From NCBI GenBank assembly GCA_947494195.1, contig CANLUC010000007.1:1-64000 (forward strand): a stretch of DNA of 64,000 nt, written 5' to 3'. The translations under genes and the position numbers were made by a program. Positions 37,186 through 46,015 of this stretch are shown here, in pieces. Below the pieces are notes generated by a model, which was not told the origin of the DNA, did not search any database, and saw only the letters and a list, made by a program, of their open reading frames with translations. Numbering within the stretch: position 1 is the first letter of the stretch; each line of letters opens with the position of its first letter. The DNA is from an uncultured Nesterenkonia sp. (GTDB taxonomy: Bacteria > Actinomycetota > Actinomycetes > Actinomycetales > Micrococcaceae).

Positions 37186-39299
37186 CACGCAGCACTGCTG
37201 AAAAGCGCTCCCCGGCTCCTGCTGATCAGCAGGAGCCGGGGATCGGCGCCGAGGAGAGAGCCGCCGAGGTTCTCCGGCAGCACGACACCTCCAGTCGATT
37301 CCGCACGGACCTGGGCTTCTGGACGTGGATCGTGGGCGGCATCTCCGTGGCCTTCACGCTCTACCACCTCTACTACGCGCTGGAGCGGCCCTTCACCGGC
37401 TGGATCCACGGCGCCATTCACCTCGCGGGCGCCACCTCGCTGGTGTTCATGCTCTACCCGGCGAGCAAGCGACTGCTCAACGCCAAGCCCAGCGGGGTCC
37501 TCTGGAAGGACCTGCTCCTGGGGCGCGGACGAGGCATCCCCTGGTACGACGTGCTGCTCGCCGTCGCAGGCATCGCCTGCAATCTCTACATCGTCTTCCG
37601 CTATGACTACCTCGTGGGCAACGCGGTCCAGATCCTCGGCTTCAGCAACCTCGACTACACCGTCGCGGTCGCGGGCACGCTGCTGGTGCTGGAGGCGACC
37701 CGCCGCTGTGTGGGTCTGCCCATCGTGATCATCGCGAGCGTCGCCATCGCCTACGGCATCTTCGGCAACCTGAGCCCGATCTTCCCGCACCGCGGCCGGT
37801 CCTGGGATGCCTTCGCCACGGAGACCTTCCTCTCCACGCGATCGATCTTCGGCACCCCGCTGCAGGTCTCTGCGGACTTCATCTTCCTGTTCCTGCTCTT
37901 CGCCGTGGTGCTGCTGCGCACGAACATCGGCCAGTTCTTCAATGACCTGGCCTTCCGCGCGGCCGGCAAGTACACCGGCGGACCGGCCAAGGCCGCCGTC
38001 GCCGCTTCAGGGCTCCAGGGCATGGTCTCCGGGTCCTCCGTGGCGAACACCGTGGCATCGGGCTCCTTCACGATTCCGATCATGAAGAAGGCCGGCTTCA
38101 AGCCGCACTTCGCCGCGGCCACGGAGGCCACGGCGTCGACCGGCGGGCAGCTGATGCCTCCGATCATGGGCGCTGCGGCGTTCATCATGGCGCAGAACGT
38201 GCCCAATGTGGAGTACAACGAGCTGATCGTCATCGCGATCATCCCCTCGCTGCTCTACTTCCTGGGCGCCTTCCTCTCGGTGCACTTCGAAGCGAAGCGC
38301 CAGCACATCAAGGGCATGCCCGTGGAGGAGCTGCCCAGCATCCGCGGGCTGATCACGCGGATCGATCTGCTGCTGCCCCTGGTCGTCATCGTGGGCACGC
38401 TGCTCTCCGGCCTGACCCCGACCCGGGCGGCGCTGCTGGGCATCGCGACGGCGATCGTGCTGAGCTTCTTCCGCTCCTCGACCAGGCTCAACCTGCGTGG
38501 CTTCATGGAGCTCTTCGTCGCCGCGGCGCGGACCGCGCTGCCGGTGATCGCGGCCTGCGCCACCGCCGGAATCGTCGCGGGCACCGTCACGGCCACCGGC
38601 CTGGGCGGCCAGCTTGGACGCGGCCTCGTCGCGATCGCAGGAGGCAACTTCCTGCTGGTGCTCTTCTTCGTGATGATCGCCTGCATCATCCTGGGCATGG
38701 GCCTGCCGACCACCGCGAACTACGTGGTCACCGCCTCCGTGGCGGCACCGATCTTGTACAACAACTTCGATGTCCCGCTGATCGCGGCCCACATGTTCGT
38801 GTTCTTCTTCGGCATCCTGGCGGACATCACCCCGCCGGTATGTCTCGCGGCCTACGCCGGCGCCGGCATCGCGAACGCGAACCCGATGCGGGCAGGTGTG
38901 GCCGCGGTGAAGATCGCCCTGGCCGGCTTCCTGATCCCGTACGTGTTCATCCTGCAGCCGGCACTTCTGCTGCAGGGCAGCTGGGATGAGCTCACCGTGT
39001 CACTGCTGACCGTGATCGTGGGAATGATCGCGCTCGCCTCCGGGCTGGCGGGGTTCCTGTTCCTGCGGGCCACGATCATCGAGCGCGCGCTGCTGATCGC
39101 GGGCGGCCTGCTGCTGATCTACCCGGATCTGATGATCTCGGTGATCGGCATGGTCGCCCTTGCGGTCGGCGTCGTCCTGCAGTTCGCCCGCCGTGGGCGA
39201 GGAGATCCGGAGCCTGCGGACGAGGGCTCCGACGACGACGCGCCCGCCGAGTCACGAACCGGCACCGTGAGCGCGGACGCCGCGCCTCGCGGAGCCTGA
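37182..39299 (+). CDS. TRAP transporter fused permease (small + large subunit)
   Basis: Many TM helices, GMGLPTTANYVVTASVAAPIL; GTGA overlap with SBP gene. Confidence 0.93.
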   Translation: MTRSTAEKRSPAPADQQEPGIGAEERAAEVLRQHDTSSRFRTDLGFWTWIVGGISVAFTLYHLYYALERPFTGWIHGAIHLAGATSLVFMLYPASKRLLNAKPSGVLWKDLLLGRGRGIPWYDVLLAVAGIACNLYIVFRYDYLVGNAVQILGFSNLDYTVAVAGTLLVLEATRRCVGLPIVIIASVAIAYGIFGNLSPIFPHRGRSWDAFATETFLSTRSIFGTPLQVSADFIFLFLLFAVVLLRTNIGQFFNDLAFRAAGKYTGGPAKAAVAASGLQGMVSGSSVANTVASGSFTIPIMKKAGFKPHFAAATEATASTGGQLMPPIMGAAAFIMAQNVPNVEYNELIVIAIIPSLLYFLGAFLSVHFEAKRQHIKGMPVEELPSIRGLITRIDLLLPLVVIVGTLLSGLTPTRAALLGIATAIVLSFFRSSTRLNLRGFMELFVAAARTALPVIAACATAGIVAGTVTATGLGGQLGRGLVAIAGGNFLLVLFFVMIACIILGMGLPTTANYVVTASVAAPILYNNFDVPLIAAHMFVFFFGILADITPPVCLAAYAGAGIANANPMRAGVAAVKIALAGFLIPYVFILQPALLLQGSWDELTVSLLTVIVGMIALASGLAGFLFLRATIIERALLIAGGLLLIYPDLMISVIGMVALAVGVVLQFARRGRGDPEPADEGSDDDAPAESRTGTVSADAAPRGA
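37209..37242. repeat. perfect 34-nt palindrome at SBP/permease junction
   Basis: TCCCCGGCTCCTGCTGA|TCAGCAGGAGCCGGGGA, no spacer. Confidence 0.95.
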
Positions 39300-39339
39300 T
39301 CGGCTCGGCTGCCTCGGGGCAGCGCTGATCCAGCGGCAA

Positions 39340-39383
39340 AAGACTGAGGGCCCGACCGGATAACCGGTCGGGCCCTCAGTCTT
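39340..39383. terminator. bidirectional hairpin terminator
   Basis: AAGACTGAGGGCCCGACCGG-ATAA-CCGGTCGGGCCCTCAGTCTT, 20-bp stem. Confidence 0.92.
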
Positions 39384-39405
39384 ATCTCGCTGTGGCCTCC
39401 GCGCG

Positions 39406-39684
39406 CTACTCGCCGCCGAGGCTGAAGCTCGCTTCCAGCTCCTGATCGGAGTAGGTGCGGAACGCGACCATCGTCTCGGTGTCGTGCACCGTGGCGACCT
39501 TGGAGATCTTCGCGGGCACCAGGTCGCTGAGATCCTCGAGATTCGGCGTCTTGACCATCGCCACGAGATCCCATTTCCCGGTCACGGAGTACACCGCCTG
39601 GACCTCTTCGATATTGGCGATGTCCTGCGCCGATTCGGGGATCCGATGCGGATCGGTCTTCATCATGACGAATGCGGTGACCAT
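39406..39684 (-). CDS. Lrp/AsnC ligand-binding domain protein (stand-alone RAM domain)
   Basis: 92 aa, EEVQAVYSVTGKWDLVAMV pattern. Confidence 0.88.
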   Translation of the reverse strand: MVTAFVMMKTDPHRIPESAQDIANIEEVQAVYSVTGKWDLVAMVKTPNLEDLSDLVPAKISKVATVHDTETMVAFRTYSDQELEASFSLGGE

Positions 39685-39762
39685 GTTCTTTCGCTGCCTC
39701 TCAGCCGGTGAGACTTCTCGAGCACTTCTTCACTCACAGCGTACTGCGCGCAAGGGGCGAGC

Positions 39763-40893
39763 TCAGGCTCGGAAGCGCTGCTGTCGAGTCTCGTGGGCGG
39801 CGATGACCTCGGTCCGCACGCTGCGCCCGAGTCCGGCGACGGTGGGCACCTGCACGATGCCCTGTTCGGCTGTCACCGGCGGATCGATGATGTCTTCGGC
39901 GTAGTACTTCTCGGAGGCCGAGACGTCCGAGGGCAGAGTGAACCCGGGCAATGAGGAGATCGCCACGTTCGCGGCGCGCCCGACTCCGAACTCATGCATC
40001 CCTCCGCACCAGACCGGCCAACCGGCTTCCAGCGCCAGGGCGTGCGCGTCGCGGGCGGCGCTGAGCCCGCCCATGCGCGAAACCTTGATGTTCAGCACAT
40101 TGCCGGCCTTCAGCGCCAGGGCGGTGCGCAGATCATCGAGCGTCTCCACTGACTCGTCCAGGCAGACGGGAGTCTCGATCTCCGCGGTGAGCAGCGCGTG
40201 GTCGAGGAAGTTCTTCGGCGCAAAGGGCTGCTCGATCATGGTCAGCCCGAACGGGTCCAGGGAGCTCAGCACCTCAAAAGCCTGCTCGCCACCCGGTTCC
40301 CGGCTTCCCGGGTAGGCGCCGTTGGCGTCCACATGGACGTCCAGGTCAGGGAATGCCTCGCGCACGGCGCGGACAGGCTCCACATCCCAGCCTGGCGCGA
40401 TCTTCAGCTTGACCCGAGGGTAGCCGGAATCCACATGGCGCGTGACCTCGGCGAGGAGGGCCTCGATGCTGGGCTCGATCCCGAGCGAGACCCCGGCGAC
40501 GACGGATTCGCGCTCGCCGCCGAGTGCGCGGGCCAACGGGATGGACTCTGCGGCGCTCCACATCGCCCAGGCCGCCATCTCGACGCCGGCCTTGGCGAAG
40601 AAGTTGCCGCGGACCTTGCCGTAGAGACCCGCGATCTCGTCAGGATGCTCCCACTGTGCGCCGAGCACGGCGGGGATCAGATGCTCAGTGGCGGTCTGCC
40701 ACGCCGTCGTCGTCGTTTCGGGGGCGTAGAACGGACCGGCGGGGGAGGCGATCTCGCCCCAGCCGACGGTCCCGTCGGCGTCGATCATCTCGACCAGCAG
40801 GTGTCGCAGCGAGGACTTGCGGTGAGAGCTGGTCTCAAAGGCATGTCGCAGGGGCAGTTCAACATCGTGGAGCACAATCTCGACGGCGCGCAT
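39763..40893 (-). CDS. enolase superfamily: o-succinylbenzoate synthase / N-succinylamino acid racemase-like
   Basis: KLK (VKLKIAPGW), DVDANGAY, MIEQPF, CLDESV, NIKVSRMGG catalytic motifs. Confidence 0.88.
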   Translation of the reverse strand: MRAVEIVLHDVELPLRHAFETSSHRKSSLRHLLVEMIDADGTVGWGEIASPAGPFYAPETTTTAWQTATEHLIPAVLGAQWEHPDEIAGLYGKVRGNFFAKAGVEMAAWAMWSAAESIPLARALGGERESVVAGVSLGIEPSIEALLAEVTRHVDSGYPRVKLKIAPGWDVEPVRAVREAFPDLDVHVDANGAYPGSREPGGEQAFEVLSSLDPFGLTMIEQPFAPKNFLDHALLTAEIETPVCLDESVETLDDLRTALALKAGNVLNIKVSRMGGLSAARDAHALALEAGWPVWCGGMHEFGVGRAANVAISSLPGFTLPSDVSASEKYYAEDIIDPPVTAEQGIVQVPTVAGLGRSVRTEVIAAHETRQQRFRA

Positions 40894-41582
40894 CAGATAT
40901 ACAGTCCCATCTCGTGGATCAATGATTCTCTTTCGGTCAGCCGACGGCGGCTGCCCTTGGCACTTGCCGTGGTCAGAGCGGTCAGCAGGTGGATCACGGC
41001 AGCGACGCCGGTGGCGGAGTCCGTCACGGAGTCGGAGTTCGTCGGCACGATCACGGCTTCGCTGCAGTGGGTCACCAGCGGGGCCTCCGCCGAATCGGTG
41101 ACTGCCACCACGGCCCCGCCTCGACGGGCGAAGGCCTCCGCGAGCTGAGCCGTCTCACGGCGGTAGCGACGCATGGAGAACGCGACGAGCACATCGGTGC
41201 TGCGCACATCGGTGAGCACGTCGATCCCGCGGGTGCTCAGCCCGTCGATCAGCGACACCTGAGAGACCCCGTGTGAGAGGTCGAGGTCCAACAGATGGGC
41301 GAACGCAGCCGAGCGTCCGTGGCCCACGATGAACCGGCGTCGGGCCCCGGCGATGACACCGGCCGTGCGGGCCAGCGCGTCGTCGTCCGCTATCCCGGCG
41401 AAGACTCGTTCGAGGTTCTCCCGCTCCTTCCGGATCAGGCGGGCCTGCAGGGATTTCGCGGAGGCGCGAGGGGACAGGGTGGCGCCGAATCGGGCGGCGG
41501 GGTTGTCGGGGCCGCGGCTGTTGGACCAGCTTTCCGCTGCCGGGGCGCTGGCTTCCTGTTCGCGGTGGATCTCGGCGCTCAT
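40893..41582 (-). CDS. SIS-domain protein, MurR/RpiR-like with short N-terminal HTH region
   Basis: FIVGHGRSAAFAHLL, VAFSMRRYRRET; ATGA overlap with GNAT gene. Confidence 0.8.
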   Translation of the reverse strand: MSAEIHREQEASAPAAESWSNSRGPDNPAARFGATLSPRASAKSLQARLIRKERENLERVFAGIADDDALARTAGVIAGARRRFIVGHGRSAAFAHLLDLDLSHGVSQVSLIDGLSTRGIDVLTDVRSTDVLVAFSMRRYRRETAQLAEAFARRGGAVVAVTDSAEAPLVTHCSEAVIVPTNSDSVTDSATGVAAVIHLLTALTTASAKGSRRRLTERESLIHEMGLYI

Positions 41583-42394
41583 GCGGGGCGCAGAAAGCTA
41601 TAGACAGCGAGGTCCTCGGTGATGCGATGGCAGGAGGTCGCCATGAAGCCGTGTTCGAAGAGATCGCTGAAGCGGGTGCGGAGCAGACCGATCACCTGGT
41701 CATCGGTGGGCTGCTGTGCGGGAACGACGAGCAGGGCGGCGTCGGGGCGCACCTGGATCTGTCCCGGCTCTGTGAGCTCCTGGTCGCTGAGCGCAGCCTC
41801 CAGGTTATCCGCCGCGGCAGAGGAGGCCGGTTCAGCGGCGGAGCCGTCCAGTCGCCATTCCACGGTGATCCGGTCGGTGCCGGGCCCCGCGAGAGCGTCC
41901 TTGGTGAACCAGCGGCCCTGTGCTCCGAGCACGTCAAGGTTGAAGTGTGCGTTGCGGCTGATCATCGGGTTGTAGGTCCAGCGCATCCGGCTGGCGCCCT
42001 GACGGTGTGCCACTGCTGCCTGGACGTTCTTCAGCGCCCTGCCGACACCTTGTCCCTGCAGGTCCTGGGACACCACCGCGGCTTGGGAGAAGTGGTAGAT
42101 ATGCGGGTCCTCGGTGCTGGTATCCACTGCCGTCCAGCCGAATGCCATGCCGCGCACCACACCCGCCGGGTCGACGGCGCCGACCACCGTCCCGCCGTAG
42201 GTCAGCAGGTTCTTGAGCAGGCGGGCATTGATCCCCTGGTCCTCGCCGCTGTAGGAGAACACATCGCGGTAGAGCCGGCACGCAGCCTCGAGCTCGGCGT
42301 CATCGGTGAGGCTGCGGACGGTGGTGCCGTCCTCGAGGGTGAGCGACTCGGCAAGGGTGGGACCTTCGGGTGCAGCAGCGTCCTGGTCAGTCAT
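41579..42394 (-). CDS. GNAT family N-acyltransferase (COG3375-like)
   Basis: QGQGVGRALKNVQ acyl-CoA motif; RWTYNPMISRNAHFNLDVLG. Confidence 0.85.
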   Translation of the reverse strand: MTDQDAAAPEGPTLAESLTLEDGTTVRSLTDDAELEAACRLYRDVFSYSGEDQGINARLLKNLLTYGGTVVGAVDPAGVVRGMAFGWTAVDTSTEDPHIYHFSQAAVVSQDLQGQGVGRALKNVQAAVAHRQGASRMRWTYNPMISRNAHFNLDVLGAQGRWFTKDALAGPGTDRITVEWRLDGSAAEPASSAAADNLEAALSDQELTEPGQIQVRPDAALLVVPAQQPTDDQVIGLLRTRFSDLFEHGFMATSCHRITEDLAVYSFLRPA

Positions 42395-42444
42395 GGGGTC
42401 CTCTCGCAGCCTGAATATGTTCTTACGTTGCGTATCATAGTCCT

Positions 42445-43614
42445 ATGGATACCTCATCACCCATGGCTGCCCTTGATTTCGCGAGAGATCACCTCGAAGA
42501 GACTGTCGAACTTCTGAAACGGATGGTGGAGACAGAGTCCCCCACGGGGGATGCAGAAGGAGTGAACGAGGTCTGTGCCCAGGTGCGGGAGCTCTTCGCC
42601 GAGCATGCCCCCGAGGTCACCGAGCACGAGGGGGAGTGGGGCACTCACCTGGTCATGGACATCGCCGGCACCGGGTCAAAGCACACGGACGCTCCGGTGC
42701 TCTTCGTAGGCCACGCCGACACAGTATGGTCCCGTGGAACGCTTGAGACGATGCCCTTCCGCATCGAAGACGGCATCGCCTATGGACCCGGTTCCTTCGA
42801 CATGAAGTCGGGACTGTTGATCATGCACCAGGGTCTGCGGCTCAGCACGGCGCTCGGGCAGTCCAGGCCGCCGGTCCGGGTGATAGTGGTGGGGGATGAA
42901 GAGATCGGTTCCCCGAGTTCACGGGAGCTCCTGCTCTCCTGCGCCGAGGGTGTGCGCGCCGTGCTCGGCTTCGAATCCCCGCATCCGGGAGGCGCCCTGA
43001 AGGTGGGGCGTCTAGGGAGCACCCGGCTGCGCCTCGAGGTCACCGGTCGCGCGTCTCATGCCGCACTGGACCCCGAGGGTGGGGTCAATGCCATCGACGA
43101 GCTGGTCGATCAGCTCACTGCGCTGCGCAGCCTCATTGCCTCGGCGGAGGCCGCCGCACCGGGAGACGTCCTGTGCAATATCGGGACGGTGACCGGAGGA
43201 GGCAAGACCAACGTCGTGCCTGCGTCCGCGTCGGCCGACATCGGGCTGCGGTTTCGCACCCCGGAAGTCGAGGCCGAGGTCCTTGGCGCGATCCAGGACC
43301 TCCAGCCGATCCGGTCCGGCGCGGAGCTCAAGGTTCGCACGCTGTCCCAGCGGCCCGCATGGCAGGCCGACGCCGCCGACCACGAACTGCTGGGCCTCGT
43401 CGAGGACGCCTCCCGGGAGGCCGGACTCGCCGAGGTGGGAGGTCGACCGGCGGCAGGTGCCGGAGACACGAACTACCTGGGATCACTGGGACTTCCCACT
43501 CTCGACGGATTCGGACCTGACGGCGCGGGTGCCCATGCCGATCATGAACAGGTGCGAATCGAGTCGATTCCGGAGCGGATTGCACTCTTGGCGGCGCTGC
43601 TGGGCCGGCTCTGA
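42445..43614 (+). CDS. M20 family metallopeptidase / deacylase
   Basis: FVGHADTVW, GPGSFDMKSG, VVGDEEIGSP, GAGAHADHE motifs. Confidence 0.92.
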   Translation: MDTSSPMAALDFARDHLEETVELLKRMVETESPTGDAEGVNEVCAQVRELFAEHAPEVTEHEGEWGTHLVMDIAGTGSKHTDAPVLFVGHADTVWSRGTLETMPFRIEDGIAYGPGSFDMKSGLLIMHQGLRLSTALGQSRPPVRVIVVGDEEIGSPSSRELLLSCAEGVRAVLGFESPHPGGALKVGRLGSTRLRLEVTGRASHAALDPEGGVNAIDELVDQLTALRSLIASAEAAAPGDVLCNIGTVTGGGKTNVVPASASADIGLRFRTPEVEAEVLGAIQDLQPIRSGAELKVRTLSQRPAWQADAADHELLGLVEDASREAGLAEVGGRPAAGAGDTNYLGSLGLPTLDGFGPDGAGAHADHEQVRIESIPERIALLAALLGRL

Positions 43615-44046
43615 GTCCCTGCCGCCGAGGCCGGCGTCGCTCCACGTGGGGGGCGGCCCGGCACGCGCGGTGCTGCGACTGACCAAGCCGCTCAGGTCCC
43701 CGAGACCCGACGTCTCGATGTTCAGAAACCGACCCGGCAGGATCGGCACTGCGCTGCGCACCAGCACCTCCGTGCCATGCGTACCCGTCACCGTGCAGCT
43801 GGTGAGCTCCACCTGATTGCGCGCGGCCACCGCCCGCGCCACCGCGCACGGGTCGCCTGCGGTCAACCCACGGGCGGCATCCGCCCCTGCGAGAGCTGAC
43901 AAGTCCGCCCCGCGCGCAGCCTGAGCCGAGGAGACCGCCACCAGGCTCAACGCCTGGATCGCCCCCAGCAGGGTGAGCAGCACCATGATGAGCGCGAGCG
44001 CGAGGACCGTACCGGAACCACGTTGATCCTGCAGACGGTCTCTCAT
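43483..44046 (-). CDS. Rv3654c-like TadE/G-type protein with C-terminal extension antisense to the M20 gene
   Basis: DQRGSGTVLALALIMVLLTLLGAIQ; runs to stop at 43483. Confidence 0.75.
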   Translation of the reverse strand: MRDRLQDQRGSGTVLALALIMVLLTLLGAIQALSLVAVSSAQAARGADLSALAGADAARGLTAGDPCAVARAVAARNQVELTSCTVTGTHGTEVLVRSAVPILPGRFLNIETSGLGDLSGLVSRSTARAGPPPTWSDAGLGGRDSEPAQQRRQECNPLRNRLDSHLFMIGMGTRAVRSESVESGKSQ

Positions 44047-44411
44047 AGCGGGTCCTCCACGAGGGCCGTGGCTTCGGCGTCCTGGGTTGCTTCGATCTCC
44101 AGCCACCCGAGCAGGCGCACCGGGCGGGTCAGCACCACGGTGGCGTAGGGACCTTCCCGGGTGAGACCGACGGCGGTCCCGTCCCCGGCAACTCGCCGCG
44201 CGGCAGCTTCAGCGGTTGCGGCGGACTCGCCCCGAGCGAGCTCCCGCGCCGCAGCCCGCGCTCCCTCCTCCAGGCTGACCTGCACCGCGCCCTGCAGTGC
44301 AAAGGAGATCACGAACAGCAGCACCATGATGACTGCGGGCAGCGCCAGGGCAAACTCCGCGCTGATCGACCCCCTATCGGCCTGAGTGCGGAGTTCAGAA
44401 CGAGAGCGCAC
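44043..44411 (-). CDS. TadE family protein
   Basis: DRGSISAEFALALPAVIMVLLFVISF. Confidence 0.88.
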   Translation of the reverse strand: MRSRSELRTQADRGSISAEFALALPAVIMVLLFVISFALQGAVQVSLEEGARAAARELARGESAATAEAAARRVAGDGTAVGLTREGPYATVVLTRPVRLLGWLEIEATQDAEATALVEDPL

Positions 44412-44643
44412 GTTCGACGATGCCGGTCAGCAGTCCACGCGCGGTATCCGAGCTCAGCACCGCCACGAGCAGCCCTGCGAACCCCACCGCAGCCAGCATG
44501 ACGATGCCGTACTCCGCGGTCGCCAGCCCCTCGTCCTCGCGGTGAATCTGCTGACCCCACGTGCGCAGGGTCCCCGTGTGTGGCGCGTCTGAGCGCTGCG
44601 CCTCGAAGGTGTGTGACTGGTTCCGCGTCTCTGGTCTCTCCAT
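44395..44643 (-). CDS. DUF4244 / Flp pilin-like small protein
   Basis: REDEGLATAEYGIVMLAAVGFAGLLVAVLSSDTARGLLTGIVERALS. Confidence 0.85.
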   Translation of the reverse strand: MERPETRNQSHTFEAQRSDAPHTGTLRTWGQQIHREDEGLATAEYGIVMLAAVGFAGLLVAVLSSDTARGLLTGIVERALSF

Positions 44644-44827
44644 GACCGTTCCTTCCGCTGGGGCCGCCCGGACTACGAGGCCCCAGGCGGCTGTCAAGAC
44701 CTGCGGTGTGCAGGTCGCACCAGTCTCGGTCGCGGCCGAGCAGCCCGGGCCGACGGAGAGCAAGCTGTGGAGAGTCAGGCGCTCGCGAGATTTTCGCGTC
44801 AGCTGGGGCAAAGCATCCGCCCCTCCG

Positions 44828-44920
44828 CCCCCCCGGCGTTTATCGTAGAGCTAACGCGTTGTCGTAGTGCTATAGCTCTACGATTCGCTAGAGGTCTACG
44901 ATAATTTCGCCCGGGCGGGG
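44828..44920. repeat. dispersed palindromic element copy R2
   Basis: CCCCGGCGTTTATCGTAGAGCTAACGCGTTGTCGTAGTGCTATAGCTCTACGATTCGCTAGAGGTCTACGATAATTTCGCCCGGGCGGGG. Confidence 0.9.
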
Positions 44921-44940
44921 CGGAGCTCACGGCTGGAGCT

Positions 44941-45963
44941 TCACCGGGGGAGGAGGCCCTCGCGGCCGCCGGAGACCCATGCCGGGTCGAAGCTGCGGTC
45001 CCCGTGGACCTGCGCGGCCACGCCGTCGAGCTGTTCCGCCAACTCCTCCGTGACCTCCAGGTCCTCGACGCCGCGCTGCAGCTCATCCCAGTGCGCTGCG
45101 AAGCGGGTTCCCGGGATCGGGGAGATGCTGACCCCGAGGGAGGCCGCCTTGCGGTAGAGCCAGGCGAGGGACAGGGCCGCCGTGGGCAGCTGCAGCTGTG
45201 CAGCGGCTGCTCGCACGTGGGCGGCGAGAGCATGGTTGTCCGCCAGGTTCTCCGGCTTGAACCAGGGGAAGGCGCGACGCACATCGTCCTCGGCGAGAGC
45301 GAGCGGGTCGAATCGATCAGTGAGCAGACCGCGGCCCACCGGGGAGTAAGGGACGAACCCGATACCCAGCGTGGCGCAGACCGGCAGCACATGCTCTTCG
45401 ACGTCGCGCGCGAAGATGCTCCACTCGCTCTGCACCGCGGTGATCGGATGTACGGCGTGGGCTCTGCGGATCTCGGCTGCGGTGGCCTCGGAGAGCCCGA
45501 TCCGTCGCACCTTGCCGGCCGCGACGAGGTCGCTCAGCGCGCCCACGCTCTCTTCGATCGGAGTCTCTGGGTCCACTCGATGCAGGTAGTAGAGGTCCAC
45601 GTGGTCCGTGCCCAGTCGCGTCAGGCTCTGATCGATCTGCTCCTTGATGTAGGAGGCGTCCCCGCGCGCTCGGCGCTTGCCGACTCCTGCGCCCTTCTCG
45701 ATGCCCACCTTCGTGGCGAGCACGAACTCCTCCCGACGATTCTTCAGAAATCTGCCGACCAGCCGTTCACTCTCGCCGTCGCCGTAGATGTTGGCGGTGT
45801 CGAGGAAGGTGATGCCACGGTCGGCCACATGGGCGAGGATGACGGCGGCATCCGAGTCGGTGATGGATCCGTAGGCGCCGGCCAGCGACATCGCGCCGTA
45901 GCCCAGGGTCGAGGCCTCCAGCCCGTGGTGCCCGCTTCCCAGAGTGATGGAGCGAAGAGTCAT
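44941..45963 (-). CDS. aldo/keto reductase
   Basis: FLDTANIYGDGESE, VDLYYLHRVD, GIGFVPYSPVGRG. Confidence 0.93.
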   Translation of the reverse strand: MTLRSITLGSGHHGLEASTLGYGAMSLAGAYGSITDSDAAVILAHVADRGITFLDTANIYGDGESERLVGRFLKNRREEFVLATKVGIEKGAGVGKRRARGDASYIKEQIDQSLTRLGTDHVDLYYLHRVDPETPIEESVGALSDLVAAGKVRRIGLSEATAAEIRRAHAVHPITAVQSEWSIFARDVEEHVLPVCATLGIGFVPYSPVGRGLLTDRFDPLALAEDDVRRAFPWFKPENLADNHALAAHVRAAAAQLQLPTAALSLAWLYRKAASLGVSISPIPGTRFAAHWDELQRGVEDLEVTEELAEQLDGVAAQVHGDRSFDPAWVSGGREGLLPR

Positions 45964-46015
45964 CGAGAGTCCTTTCGAGGTTCGGAGCTGCTGTCGATCA
46001 GCTGGGCAATATGTC

